Shown: positions 34,142 through 42,426 of the stretch, in pieces
How the letters are laid out: the number at the start of each line of letters is the position of its first letter
Numbering within the stretch: position 1 is the first letter of the stretch
Origin: Inquilinus sp042743185
GTDB taxonomy: Bacteria; Pseudomonadota; Alphaproteobacteria; DSM-16000; Inquilinaceae
DNA length: 64,000 nt
Reading direction: 5' to 3'
NCBI RefSeq assembly: GCF_042743185.1
Contig: NZ_JBHYMS010000037.1
Location: 1 to 64,000, forward strand
Program-made: the position numbers and the translations under genes
Notes under the pieces: model-generated
Seen by the model: only the letters and a program-made list of their open reading frames with translations
Told to the model about the DNA's origin: nothing
The model's database searches: none

Positions 34142-35025
34142 GGCGATGCCTTGGCGGACCAGGGGCGGAGATGGGTGTCGAAGGCGGCCAGCTGCGCCTC
34201 GGTGCGGCGCAGGGCGGCGGGCGCCTCGGCGCCGCGGCCGGCGACCAGCGCCGCCAGGATCTCGGCGACGGCGAAGCCCGGCGCCAGGCTGTGGAAGAAG
34301 GACGGGCTGTCGGTCGCGACCAGGATCGTCTCCGCCGCCAGCTGGGCCAGCGGCGATACCTCGCTGTCGGTGACGGCGACGACCGCGACGCCGCGCCCGG
34401 CGGCCCAGCGCGCGGTCTCCACCGCGGCCCGGGTGTAGGGCGACACGCTGACGGCCAGCAGCACGTCCTCCGGCGTCGCCGCGCGGATCGGATCGGTGCC
34501 GGTGGCGCCCGCGCCGTCCAGCAGCACGGTCCGTTCGCCCAAGAGGGACAGGACATAGTGCAGGTGCCAAGCGATCGGGTGGCCGGCGCGCAGGCCCAGG
34601 CAGTAGATCCGGCGGGCGGCGGCCAGCCGCGCGGCGGCGGCGGCCAGGCGGTCCAGTGCCGCCGGCTCGGCCAGCCGGGCGACATGGCTGGCGATGGTGG
34701 TGGCGATCTCCGCCGCCAGCGCCCGGTCGCCCTTCAGCGTCTGGCTGGCCAGCTGGGCGTCGGCGCGGCCGGCGAAGCCGAGATCGCCCGACCGCACCGC
34801 TTCGGCATAGAGGGCCCGCACGGCGTCGTAGCCGTCGAGGCCCAGGCGCTTGGCCAGCCGGGTCATCGTCGCCGGCGGCACTCCTGCCTGGCGCGCCTGC
34901 TCCCGCATCGACAGCAGGGCGACGTCGCGCGGCCGGTCCAGCACGTAGCGCGCCGCCGCCTGCAGCTGTGCCGGCATGGCCTCGAAGCGGTCCACGATGC
35001 GCTCGGCGAGCGGCCCCTGATCCAT
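34138..35025 (-). CDS. MurR/RpiR-family regulator
   Basis: 295 residues. N-terminal HTH_6 domain (ARQAGVPPATMTRLAKRLGL) and a C-terminal SIS sugar-isomerase fold (RIYCLGLRAGHPIAWHL, AVSVSPYTRAAVETA). Such regulators respond to phosphorylated sugars or related metabolites; several control amino-acid pathways. It is first in the operon with the aminotransferase and TRAP system and divergent from the BKACE gene, making these its likely targets. Confidence 0.9.
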   Translation of the reverse strand: MDQGPLAERIVDRFEAMPAQLQAAARYVLDRPRDVALLSMREQARQAGVPPATMTRLAKRLGLDGYDAVRALYAEAVRSGDLGFAGRADAQLASQTLKGDRALAAEIATTIASHVARLAEPAALDRLAAAAARLAAARRIYCLGLRAGHPIAWHLHYVLSLLGERTVLLDGAGATGTDPIRAATPEDVLLAVSVSPYTRAAVETARWAAGRGVAVVAVTDSEVSPLAQLAAETILVATDSPSFFHSLAPGFAVAEILAALVAGRGAEAPAALRRTEAQLAAFDTHLRPWSAKASP

Positions 35026-35111
35026 GGATCGAACGATAGCAGCCGTTGCGGTGCATGCAACAAGTGTTTCAATATTGTCGGATGTGATCCGATTGGATCG
35101 AAGGAGGGATC

Positions 35112-35936
35112 ATGGCGGAGCGGAAGCCGGTCGCGATCGCAGTGGCGCCGAATGGCGGGCGGCGGACCAAGGCGGATCATCCGGCGCTGCCGCTGACCCC
35201 GGCCGAGCTGGCACGGGTCGCGGTGGAGTGCCGGGATGCCGGCGCGGCGATGATCCACACGCATGTTCGCGATCGGGATGGGGTGCATCTGCTCGACGCC
35301 GACGCCTATCGTGCGGCGATCGCGACGATCCGCGCGGAGGTCGGCGAGGATCTGCTCCTGCAGATCACGAGCGAGGCGCTCGGCCGCTACCGGCCGGAGG
35401 AGCAGATGGCGGTGGTCCGCGCCGTCCGGCCGGAGGCGGTGTCGCTGGCCCTGCGCGAACTGGCCCCCGACCCCGCCGCCGAGCCCGCCTTCGCCGAATT
35501 CCTCTCCTGGCTGAAGCGCGAGCGCATAGCGCCGCAGATCATCCTCTACGCGCCGGAGGAGGCGGCGCGGCTGGCGGAGATGCGGCGGCGCGGGCTGGTG
35601 CCCTGGGACGAGATCCCGGTGCTCTATGTCCTCGGCCGCTATGTCGCCGGCCAGACCTCGCTGCCAGCGGACCTGCTGCCCTTCCTGGCGCCGGACGTGC
35701 TTGGCATACGATCCTGGATGGTCTGCACCTTCGGCCGGCACGAGGCCGCCTGCGCCCTGGCCGCGGCGCTGCTGGGCGGCGACATCCGTGTCGGGTTCGA
35801 GAACAACCTGCACCGGCCGGACGGCAGCGTCGCCATCAGCAACGCCGAACTCGTCCGCGCGGTCGCGGAGCCGCTGATCGCCAGCGGCGGCCGCCTCGCC
35901 GACGCCACGGCCTTGCGGACGGCGTGGGGCGGTTAG
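35112..35936 (+). CDS. Beta-keto acid cleavage enzyme (BKACE, formerly DUF849)
   Basis: 274 residues. The zinc ligands of this family are present: His49 and His51 in MIHTHVRDRDG and Glu230 in VGFENNLHRPDG. BKACE enzymes condense a beta-keto acid with acetyl-CoA and split it to acetoacetate plus a new CoA ester; Kce of lysine fermentation is the type member. Divergent from RpiR with an 86-base gap. Substrate could be the beta-keto acid made by the neighbouring class III aminotransferase. The stop is shared tail-to-tail with the MFS gene (TTAG). Confidence 0.88.
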   Translation: MAERKPVAIAVAPNGGRRTKADHPALPLTPAELARVAVECRDAGAAMIHTHVRDRDGVHLLDADAYRAAIATIRAEVGEDLLLQITSEALGRYRPEEQMAVVRAVRPEAVSLALRELAPDPAAEPAFAEFLSWLKRERIAPQIILYAPEEAARLAEMRRRGLVPWDEIPVLYVLGRYVAGQTSLPADLLPFLAPDVLGIRSWMVCTFGRHEAACALAAALLGGDIRVGFENNLHRPDGSVAISNAELVRAVAEPLIASGGRLADATALRTAWGG

Positions 35937-37438
35937 CCCGCCGGCGCCGCTGTCCTCCGCCGCGCCAGCACGATCAGCGCCGCCAGGGCGGTCACCGCCA
36001 GCAGCCCCGCCGCCACCAGCGACGCGCCCTGATAGGTCGAGGAGAAGGCCGTTCGGGCCGCCGCCGCGACCGAGCCGGACTCAGGCGCGGCCAGTGTCTC
36101 CGCGGCCAGCAGCGCCTCGCCGATCGACCGTCGCGCCGCCGGCGCCGAGGCCTCCAGCAGCGGCGGCAGCACCAGAAGCCGCCGGTACAGCACCGTCATC
36201 AGGCTGCCGAACAGGGCGACGCCGAGGCCGCCGCCGAGCTCATAGGCCACCTCCTCGACCGCGGCGACCGCGCCGGCCTGATGCGCCGGGGCGCTGTTCA
36301 TGACGTGGACCGAGGCCGCGGTCATTGCCGCGCCCACCCCGGCACCGATGGCGACGAAGCCGGCGATCTCGGCGGCCGAGACCGCCCCCGGCGGCAGCAG
36401 GGCGATGGCGACGAAGCCGGTGGCGGACAGGGCCAGGCTGGCCGTCAGCATGGCGCGGAAGCCGATGCGGTGCGCCAGTCTGCCGGCCAGCGGCGAGGCC
36501 AGGAACGACGCCAGCGGCACCGGCGCCAGCCGCAGCCCGGCGTCCAGCGGCGACAGGCCCAGCACCAGCTGCAGCTGCTGGCTCAGCAGCAGCTCGAAGC
36601 CGACGATGATGATCATCGCCACCATGGCCCCGGCCAGGGCGATGGCGATGCCCGGGTTGCGGAACAGCGACAGGTCGATCATCGGCACCGCCGCGCGGGC
36701 CTGGCGGCGCAGGAAGGCGGCCACCAGCCCGGCGCCGGCCAGGCCGATCGCGACCGCCTGCCATGGGTTCACGCCGGCATGGGTGGTCTGCTTCACCGCA
36801 TAGACCACGGCGATGATCCCGGCCATCGCCAGCAGCAGGCCGGGCAGGTCCCAGGGCCGCTCCTCGCCGCCGCGCCGGCCGGGCAGCAGCCACCAGGCGA
36901 AGGGCAGGGCGATCAGCACGATCGGCACGTTGATCAGGAACACGGCGCCCCAATGGAAGTGCTCCAGCAGGGCGCCGCCGACCACCGGGCCGAAGGCGGC
37001 GCCGCCGGACGCGACCGAGCCCCAGACGCCGATCGCGATCGCCCGTTCGCGCGGGTCGTCGAAGGCCAGGCGCAGGATCGACAGCGTGGCAGGCATCATC
37101 ATCGCCCCGCCGAAGGCCAGGAAGGCGCGGCCGGCGATCAGCCACTCCGGCCCGGGGGCGAAGGCGCAGGCGGCCGAGGCCAGCCCGAACAGCATCAACC
37201 CCAGCAGCAGCATGCGCTTGTGCCCGATCCGGTCGCCCAGCGTGCCGGCGGCGGGCAGCAGCCCGGCCATCAGCAGCGGATAGATGTCGATGATCCACAA
37301 CAGTTGCGGCGCGCTCGGCGCCAAAGAGCGGGTCAGGGTCGGCACGGCGATGTGCAGCACCGTGGCGTCGATCGCGACCATCAGCAGCGCCACCGAGACG
37401 ATGGGCAGGATCGCCCAGCGGTTGACGGGTCCGGCCAT
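35933..37438 (-). CDS. DHA2-family MFS drug transporter (SmvA/QacA type)
   Basis: 501 residues with 14 helices expected. DHA2 motifs: VALLMVAIDATVLHIAVPTL in helix 1, GTLGDRIGHKRMLLLG (motif A) and GPVVGGALLEHFHWGAVFLI (motif C). Related pumps export quaternary ammonium compounds and dyes. It begins two bases after the TetR stop; the pair is one transcript. A longer frame to 38086 runs through tetR and was not used. Confidence 0.9.
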   Translation of the reverse strand: MAGPVNRWAILPIVSVALLMVAIDATVLHIAVPTLTRSLAPSAPQLLWIIDIYPLLMAGLLPAAGTLGDRIGHKRMLLLGLMLFGLASAACAFAPGPEWLIAGRAFLAFGGAMMMPATLSILRLAFDDPRERAIAIGVWGSVASGGAAFGPVVGGALLEHFHWGAVFLINVPIVLIALPFAWWLLPGRRGGEERPWDLPGLLLAMAGIIAVVYAVKQTTHAGVNPWQAVAIGLAGAGLVAAFLRRQARAAVPMIDLSLFRNPGIAIALAGAMVAMIIIVGFELLLSQQLQLVLGLSPLDAGLRLAPVPLASFLASPLAGRLAHRIGFRAMLTASLALSATGFVAIALLPPGAVSAAEIAGFVAIGAGVGAAMTAASVHVMNSAPAHQAGAVAAVEEVAYELGGGLGVALFGSLMTVLYRRLLVLPPLLEASAPAARRSIGEALLAAETLAAPESGSVAAAARTAFSSTYQGASLVAAGLLAVTALAALIVLARRRTAAPAG

Positions 37439-37440
37439 GC

Positions 37441-38049
37441 TCAGGCTCCGGGGGCGAGGAGGCGGCGGACCATGCCGGGCAGGGAGGCGATGCCGGCGGC
37501 GATGTCGAAATCCGGGTCGGTCGCCACCCGGGCACTGAAGCCGTCGATCAGCATCAGGAGCCAGATCGCCGCCTGGTCGGGGTCGAGGGCCGGATCGGCC
37601 TGGCCGCAGGCGGCGGCGCGGCCGATCAGATGCGCCAGCGCCGGCCGGACCTCGGCGTCGCTGCGGTCCAGCACCGCCTGGATCTGCGGGTTGCGTGCGC
37701 CTTCCGACAGGATCTCCAGCCACAGCCGGTGCCCGGCGGCGTCGGTGGTCAGGGTCAGGAAACGCTCCAGCAGGGTGATGATCGCGGCCAGCGGGTCGTT
37801 GCTGTCCGCCATCTCGCGGAACAGCGCCGTCGTCTCCTCGCGCTCGGCATCGACCAGGGCGGCGATCATCGCCTCCTTGTTCCGGAAGTAGCGGTAGAGA
37901 TTGCCGGCGCTCATCCCCGCCGCCTCGCAGATCTCGGCCATGCCGGTGCCGTGGAAGCCGCGCCGGGCGAAACAGTCGGCCGCCGCCTCGAGAATGCGGC
38001 GGCGCTTCTCCTCGCGGCGGGACAGGAGGGCGGTGACGGGTTCGGACAT
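37441..38049 (-). CDS. TetR-family regulator of the adjacent efflux pump
   Basis: 202 residues. HTH near residues 30-50: FHGTGMAEICEAAGMSAGNL followed by YRYFRNKEAMIAALV, the AcrR/BetI-like signature. The C-terminal ligand domain is variable. A perfect 18-base palindrome lies 17 bases before its start, so autorepression together with the downstream pump is likely. Confidence 0.93.
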   Translation of the reverse strand: MSEPVTALLSRREEKRRRILEAAADCFARRGFHGTGMAEICEAAGMSAGNLYRYFRNKEAMIAALVDAEREETTALFREMADSNDPLAAIITLLERFLTLTTDAAGHRLWLEILSEGARNPQIQAVLDRSDAEVRPALAHLIGRAAACGQADPALDPDQAAIWLLMLIDGFSARVATDPDFDIAAGIASLPGMVRRLLAPGA

Positions 38050-38065
38050 GGGCTCGATCCGGATA

Positions 38066-38083
38066 AGAATGAACGTTCATTCT
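38066..38083. promoter_or_regulatory. TetR operator palindrome
   Basis: AGAATGAACGTTCATTCT is a perfect 18-base palindrome, 17 bases before the tetR start and 83 bases before the enoyl-CoA hydratase homologue on the other strand. It has the length and symmetry of a TetR-dimer site. It could regulate both directions. Confidence 0.8.
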
Positions 38084-38165
38084 CATAAATTGATGGGTTC
38101 GATCAAGTGCCTATGTCTGCGTGAAGCCTCTATTGTGCTCGGGCATGACACTCTGGTGGACGCCG

Positions 38166-38951
38166 ATGACCGACACCCCGATCCGATGGTTCCGCGACGG
38201 CTGGCTGGCGCGGCTGCGGCTGCAGCGGCCGGCGCGGCACAATGCCATCAGTGCGGCGATGTGGCGGGCGCTGCCGGAGCTGTGCCGCGAGATCGACGCC
38301 GATCCCGAGGTCGCGGCGGTGATCGTCGAAGGGGAAGGCGGCCGGGCCTTCTCGGCCGGGGCCGACATCGCCGAATTCGGCGCGGTGTTCGCCGACGCCG
38401 AGTCGACCGCCGCGTACAATGCCGCGGTGCGGGCGGGTCTGGCGGCGGTCGAGAGCCTGGGCCGGCCGAGCATCGCACTGGTCCGCGGCCTCTGCGTCGG
38501 CGGCGGCTGCGGCCTGGCGCTGGCCTGCGACCTGCGCTTCGCCGGCGGCACGGCGCGGCTCGGCATCACCCCGGCGCGGCTCGGCCTCGCCTACGGCTTC
38601 GCCGACACGCGGCGGCTGGTGGCGACGGTCGGGCCCGCCCGGGCCAAGGACATGCTGTTCTCGGGCCGCCTGCTCGACGCCGCCGAGGCGCTGGCGATCG
38701 GGCTGGTCGACCGGGTGCTGCCGGACGAGGCGGTCGAGTCGGCGGCGCTGGACTATGCCCGCGGCCTCGCCGACCGGGCGCCGCTCAGCCTGCGCGCGGC
38801 CAAGCGGATGGTCGAGGCGATCATGGCGGGTGCCGACAGCGACACGGTCGAGACCGCGGCGCTGTTCGAGGCCGCCTATCGCAGCGCCGATTTCCGCGAG
38901 GGGCAGGCGGCCTTCACCGAACGCCGCCCGCCCCGGTTCCGCGGGGTCTGA
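38166..38951 (+). CDS. Enoyl-CoA hydratase/isomerase superfamily protein lacking both catalytic Glu
   Basis: 261 residues from the ATG at 38166 (upstream in-frame ATGs at 38121 and 38145 give no conserved sequence). The crotonase fold is clear: FSAGADIAEFG (oxyanion region) and GLCVGGGCGLALACDLRFA. Classical hydratases have Glu in GGGCE and in QPE. Here those positions are Gly (GGGCGL) and Ala (ITPARLGL). Hydratase activity is therefore unlikely; an isomerase, thioesterase, lyase or CoA-binding role is possible. It shares a regulatory region with TetR. Confidence 0.82.
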   Translation: MTDTPIRWFRDGWLARLRLQRPARHNAISAAMWRALPELCREIDADPEVAAVIVEGEGGRAFSAGADIAEFGAVFADAESTAAYNAAVRAGLAAVESLGRPSIALVRGLCVGGGCGLALACDLRFAGGTARLGITPARLGLAYGFADTRRLVATVGPARAKDMLFSGRLLDAAEALAIGLVDRVLPDEAVESAALDYARGLADRAPLSLRAAKRMVEAIMAGADSDTVETAALFEAAYRSADFREGQAAFTERRPPRFRGV

Positions 38952-38955
38952 GCCC

Positions 38956-40269
38956 CTATTCGGCCGGGCTCATCCGGCCGCTGGTCGGCGGCGCGGGCGG
39001 CCGGTGGCGGCGCAGCGCGGCCTGGACCACGAAGGTCATCAGCGCGCCGGCCACCATGCAGGCGGCGAGGAACCACATCGGCGCCAGCTGGCTGCCGGTG
39101 ACGTCGCCGATCCAGGGCACCGCGTTCTGGGCGATGAAGCCGCCGAGATTGCCGACCGAGTTGATCGCGGCGATGCCGGCCGCCGCCGTGGCGCCGCTCA
39201 GGAAGCTCGGCGGCAGCGACCAGAACACCGGCTGCGGCGCGAAGATGCCGGCCGCGGCGACGCACAGCAGCGCGAACTTCAGGGCATTGCCCGGCACCAC
39301 CACGCTCAGCGCCAGGCAGACGGCCGCGATCAGCGCCGGAATGACGATGTGCCAGGTGTGGTCGCCGGTGCGGTCGGCGCTGCGCGGCACCCACCACAGC
39401 GCGGCGGCGACGCAGGCCCAGGGGATGACGTTGAGCAGGCCGTTGGCCGTGTTCGAGACGCCGAAGCCCTTCACCACCGTCGGCAGCCAGTAGCTCAGCC
39501 CATAGGCGCCGAGCGGGAAGGCGACGTAGAACAGCGCCAGAAGCTGCACCCGGCGGTCGAGCAGCGCCGCGAACGGGCTGCCGTGCTGCTCCTTGCCGTC
39601 AGCGTTCTCACGCTCCAGCACGTCGTGCAGCCACTTCTTCTCGCCGGCGTCGAGGAAATTCGCCGTCTCCGGCCGGTCGGGCAGGAAGAAGTAGGTGACG
39701 ACGCCCATCAGCACGGCCGGGATGCCGGTGGCGATGAACACCCATTCCCAGCCCTTCAGGCCGAGCATGCCGTCGAGGTCCAGGAGCGCGCCGCCGAGGG
39801 TCGAGCCGACGGCGTTGGCCAGGGCGCTCCAGGCCATGAACAGGCCGACCATGCGGCCGCGATACATCTGCGGGAACCACAGCGTCAGCGCGAACAGCAC
39901 GCCAGGGAAGAAGCCGGCCTCGGCCGCGCCCAGCAGGAAGCGCAGGATGTAGAACATCGTCGCGTTCTGGGTGAAGGCCAGCGCGATGGTGACCAGGCCC
40001 CAGGAGAAGATGATCCGGGCCAGCCAGCGCCGGGCGCCGACCCGGGCCAGGATCACGTTCGAGGGCACCTCGAAGATGAAGTAGCCGATGAAGAACAGGG
40101 AGGCGCCAAGGCCGTAGGCGGCCTCGCTGAGGCCAAGGTCGCCGACCATCTGCAGCTTGGCGTAGCTGACATTCTGGCGGTCGATATAGGCGATCAGATA
40201 GAGCAGGCCGAGGAACGGCATCAGCCGCCAGGTGATCTTGGCGATCGTCTGCGGGCGGGACTCGGGCAA
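38956..40269 (-). CDS. ACS-family MFS transporter
   Basis: 437 residues from a TTG start (GAGGGAG ten bases before). Twelve helices expected. N-terminal IAYIDRQNVSYAKLQM and the GFFPGVLFALTLWFPQMYRG block identify the anion:cation symporter group, which carries tartrate, hexuronates, galactonate, phthalate and similar organic anions. The genes end four bases apart (convergent) with the crotonase homologue. A short inverted repeat upstream may bind an unlinked regulator. Confidence 0.9.
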   Translation of the reverse strand: MPESRPQTIAKITWRLMPFLGLLYLIAYIDRQNVSYAKLQMVGDLGLSEAAYGLGASLFFIGYFIFEVPSNVILARVGARRWLARIIFSWGLVTIALAFTQNATMFYILRFLLGAAEAGFFPGVLFALTLWFPQMYRGRMVGLFMAWSALANAVGSTLGGALLDLDGMLGLKGWEWVFIATGIPAVLMGVVTYFFLPDRPETANFLDAGEKKWLHDVLERENADGKEQHGSPFAALLDRRVQLLALFYVAFPLGAYGLSYWLPTVVKGFGVSNTANGLLNVIPWACVAAALWWVPRSADRTGDHTWHIVIPALIAAVCLALSVVVPGNALKFALLCVAAAGIFAPQPVFWSLPPSFLSGATAAAGIAAINSVGNLGGFIAQNAVPWIGDVTGSQLAPMWFLAACMVAGALMTFVVQAALRRHRPPAPPTSGRMSPAE

Positions 40270-40285
40270 CGCGTTCTACTCCCTC

Positions 40286-40302
40286 AAATCGTATGATGAT
40301 TT
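40286..40302 (-). promoter_or_regulatory. Inverted repeat upstream of the ACS transporter
   Basis: AAATC-N7-GATTT, reading AAATCGTATGATGATTT, 17 bases upstream of the transporter start. Its layout resembles GntR-family sites (AT-rich with GTATGAT core). No GntR gene is in the window, so assignment is tentative. Confidence 0.4.
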
Positions 40303-40496
40303 GCTGCCTTGGCGCGCAAAGAAGCCGCTTTGAGGGAGAACGTCAACCCGTGCGATGCGGTGCCCCAGCCTCGGGAGGTTCATCGAAACGACACAGGGGG
40401 ATCACGCGACTGTAACTCCGCTCTGTTAGGCCGTTTACGCCGAAGGGCCGCGGCCTCCCGCTGCGCGCCGCCCCCGACCCCATCGGAGCGTGCCTC

Positions 40497-41318
40497 ATGG
40501 CCGAACTCGTGATCGAAGGCCTGACCAAGAGCTTCCGCGCCGTCAACGCGGTCGATGACGTCAGCCTGACGATCGCCCCCGGCCAGATGGTCGGCGTGAT
40601 CGGCCGCTCCGGCGCCGGCAAGTCGACCATGCTGCGCCTGGTCAACCGGCTGGCCGATCCGACCGGCGGCCGCATCCTGTTCGACGGCGTCGATGTCACC
40701 AGGCTCAAGGGCCGCGCCCTGCGCGACTGGCGCGCCCGCTGCGCCATGATCTTCCAGCAGTTCAACCTGGTCACCCGGCTCGACGTGCTGACCAATGTGC
40801 TGCTCGGCCGCATCTCCCAGCACTGGACGGTGCCGTCGCTGTTCAAGCAGTTCGGCGAGCGCGAGCGGGCCTTCGCCATCCAGGCACTCGACCGGCTCGA
40901 CATGGCCCATGCCGCCCTGCAGCGCGCCGACACCCTGTCCGGTGGCCAGCAGCAGCGCGTCGCCATCGCCCGCGCCTTGCTGCAGGAGCCCGAGGTGCTG
41001 CTGGCGGACGAGCCGATCGCCTCGCTCGACCCGCGCAACGCCAAGATCGTCATGGACGCGCTGCGCGCCATCAACCGCGAGGACGGTATCACCGTCCTCG
41101 TCAACCTGCACACGCTCGACACCGCCCGGCACTATTGCGACCGGGTGGTCGGCATGGCCAAGGGGCGGGTCGTCTTCGACGGCGCGCCCGAGGCGCTGAC
41201 CATGGAGGTGGTCGAGCGGATCTACGGCGTCGACGGCATGCGCGAGGCTCTCGACGAGCGCATCACCTCGACCGCGATCGAGCCCCGGACCGGCGAGCGC
41301 GAGCTGGTTCCGGCCTGA
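40497..41318 (+). CDS. phnC: Phosphonate ABC transporter ATPase
   Basis: 273 residues. Walker A GRSGAGKSTMLR near residues 36-47, Q-loop IFQQFNLVTRLDVL, ABC signature DTLSGGQQQRVAIARALLQ, Walker B VLLADEPIASLDPRN. The PhnC subfamily is indicated by ISQHWTVPSLF and by the following phnD and phnE genes. It powers uptake of organophosphonates or phosphite/phosphate. Confidence 0.95.
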   Translation: MAELVIEGLTKSFRAVNAVDDVSLTIAPGQMVGVIGRSGAGKSTMLRLVNRLADPTGGRILFDGVDVTRLKGRALRDWRARCAMIFQQFNLVTRLDVLTNVLLGRISQHWTVPSLFKQFGERERAFAIQALDRLDMAHAALQRADTLSGGQQQRVAIARALLQEPEVLLADEPIASLDPRNAKIVMDALRAINREDGITVLVNLHTLDTARHYCDRVVGMAKGRVVFDGAPEALTMEVVERIYGVDGMREALDERITSTAIEPRTGERELVPA

Positions 41319-41387
41319 GCTCCAACCGACGGCGTCCGGCGCGGCGCCGGACGACCGAACCAAGTGATCAGCAAAAGGGGTAGACCC

Positions 41388-42326
41388 ATGTTCATGCGGC
41401 GCACCATCCTCGCGGCGGCCACGGCTGCCGTCACCCTTGCCGGCCTGGCCGGCACCGCCTTCGCGGCGGATCCGAGCTGGAAGAAGGACGTTCCGGTCAT
41501 CCGCATCGGCATCCTCGGCGGCGAGAACGACGCCGACCGGCTGGCCCGCTACGACGGCTTCCAGAAGCTGCTGGAGACCACCTACAACGTGAAGGTGGAG
41601 CTGTTCCCGGCCACCGACTATGCCGGCGTCATGCAGGGCATGGCCGCGGGCCAGCTCGACCTCGCCGAATTCGGCGCCTCGGGCTATGCCGGCCTGTGGC
41701 TCGACTGCAAATGCGTCGAGCCGCTGGTGGTGCCGAAGGAGGATGACGGGTCGACCGGCTACTACTCGGTGCTCTATGTCAAGTCCGACAGCCCGTACCA
41801 GAAGCTCGAGGACCTCAAGGGCAAGTCCCTGGCCTTCGCCGACCCGAACTCGACCTCGGGCTATCTGATCCCGAACTTCCAGCTCAAGGACCAGGGCTAC
41901 GACCCGGCCAGCTTCTTCGGCTCGACCGCCTTTTCCGGCGGGCATGAGCAGGGCGTGGTCGCGGTGATGAAGGGCCAGTACGACGCCGGCGTGACCTGGA
42001 TCTCCGGCCAGGGCGACCCGGCCCAGGGCTACAGCCGCGGCGCCCTGCGCAGCATGGTCGACAAGAAGATGCTCGACATGAAGGACCTGCGCATCGTCTG
42101 GCAGTCGACCCTGATCCCGAACGGCCCCTGGGCGACCCGCACGGCCCTGCCGGAGGCGTTCCGCAAGGACATGCTCGACTTCCTGTCGAGGTTGCCGACC
42201 GAGCACCCGGACATCTACGAGGCGGTCGAGAAGGGCGCCGGCTCCGGCTACGCCCCGGTCGCCCACGACTTCTTCTCCGGCATCATCAAGATGCGCGAGA
42301 CCGAAGCCACCGCGCGGCGGAGCTGA
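41388..42326 (+). CDS. phnD: Phosphonate ABC transporter substrate-binding protein
   Basis: 312 residues from the ATG at 41388 (AAAAGGGG before). Signal peptide TAAVTLAGLAGTAFA, mature protein starting ADPSW. PhnD features: IRIGILGGENDADRLARYDG, DYAGVMQGMAAGQLDLAEFG and FADPNSTSGYLIPNF. It binds phosphonates in the periplasm. Repeat A copy 5 begins eight bases after its stop. Confidence 0.95.
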   Translation: MFMRRTILAAATAAVTLAGLAGTAFAADPSWKKDVPVIRIGILGGENDADRLARYDGFQKLLETTYNVKVELFPATDYAGVMQGMAAGQLDLAEFGASGYAGLWLDCKCVEPLVVPKEDDGSTGYYSVLYVKSDSPYQKLEDLKGKSLAFADPNSTSGYLIPNFQLKDQGYDPASFFGSTAFSGGHEQGVVAVMKGQYDAGVTWISGQGDPAQGYSRGALRSMVDKKMLDMKDLRIVWQSTLIPNGPWATRTALPEAFRKDMLDFLSRLPTEHPDIYEAVEKGAGSGYAPVAHDFFSGIIKMRETEATARRS

Positions 42327-42333
42327 TCAGCCC

Positions 42334-42418
42334 CGTAGGTTGGGTTCGCCCCTTGGGCGAACCCAACATCGTGCCGCCGTAACAATGTTGGGTTCGCTTG
42401 CCGCGAACCCAACCTACG
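42334..42418. repeat. Double-hairpin repeat A, copy 5 (inside the phn operon)
   Basis: 85 bp between phnD and phnE1, filling almost the whole 100-base gap (8 bases before, 8 after). Hairpins here would shape the relative amounts of the abundant binding protein and the scarce permeases by protecting the upstream mRNA or attenuating transcription. Confidence 0.9.
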
Positions 42419-42426
42419 GAATTTTG

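Noticed and set aside
35933..38086. One 717-residue fusion of TetR region and MFS transporter
   Set aside because: The first 200 codons are an out-of-frame reading of tetR; the MFS protein starts naturally at 37438.
40410..40429. Pho box upstream of phnC (CTGTAAC and CTGTTAG)
   Set aside because: The two half-sites are 13 bases apart instead of 11 and both differ from CTGTCAT, so the match is too weak.
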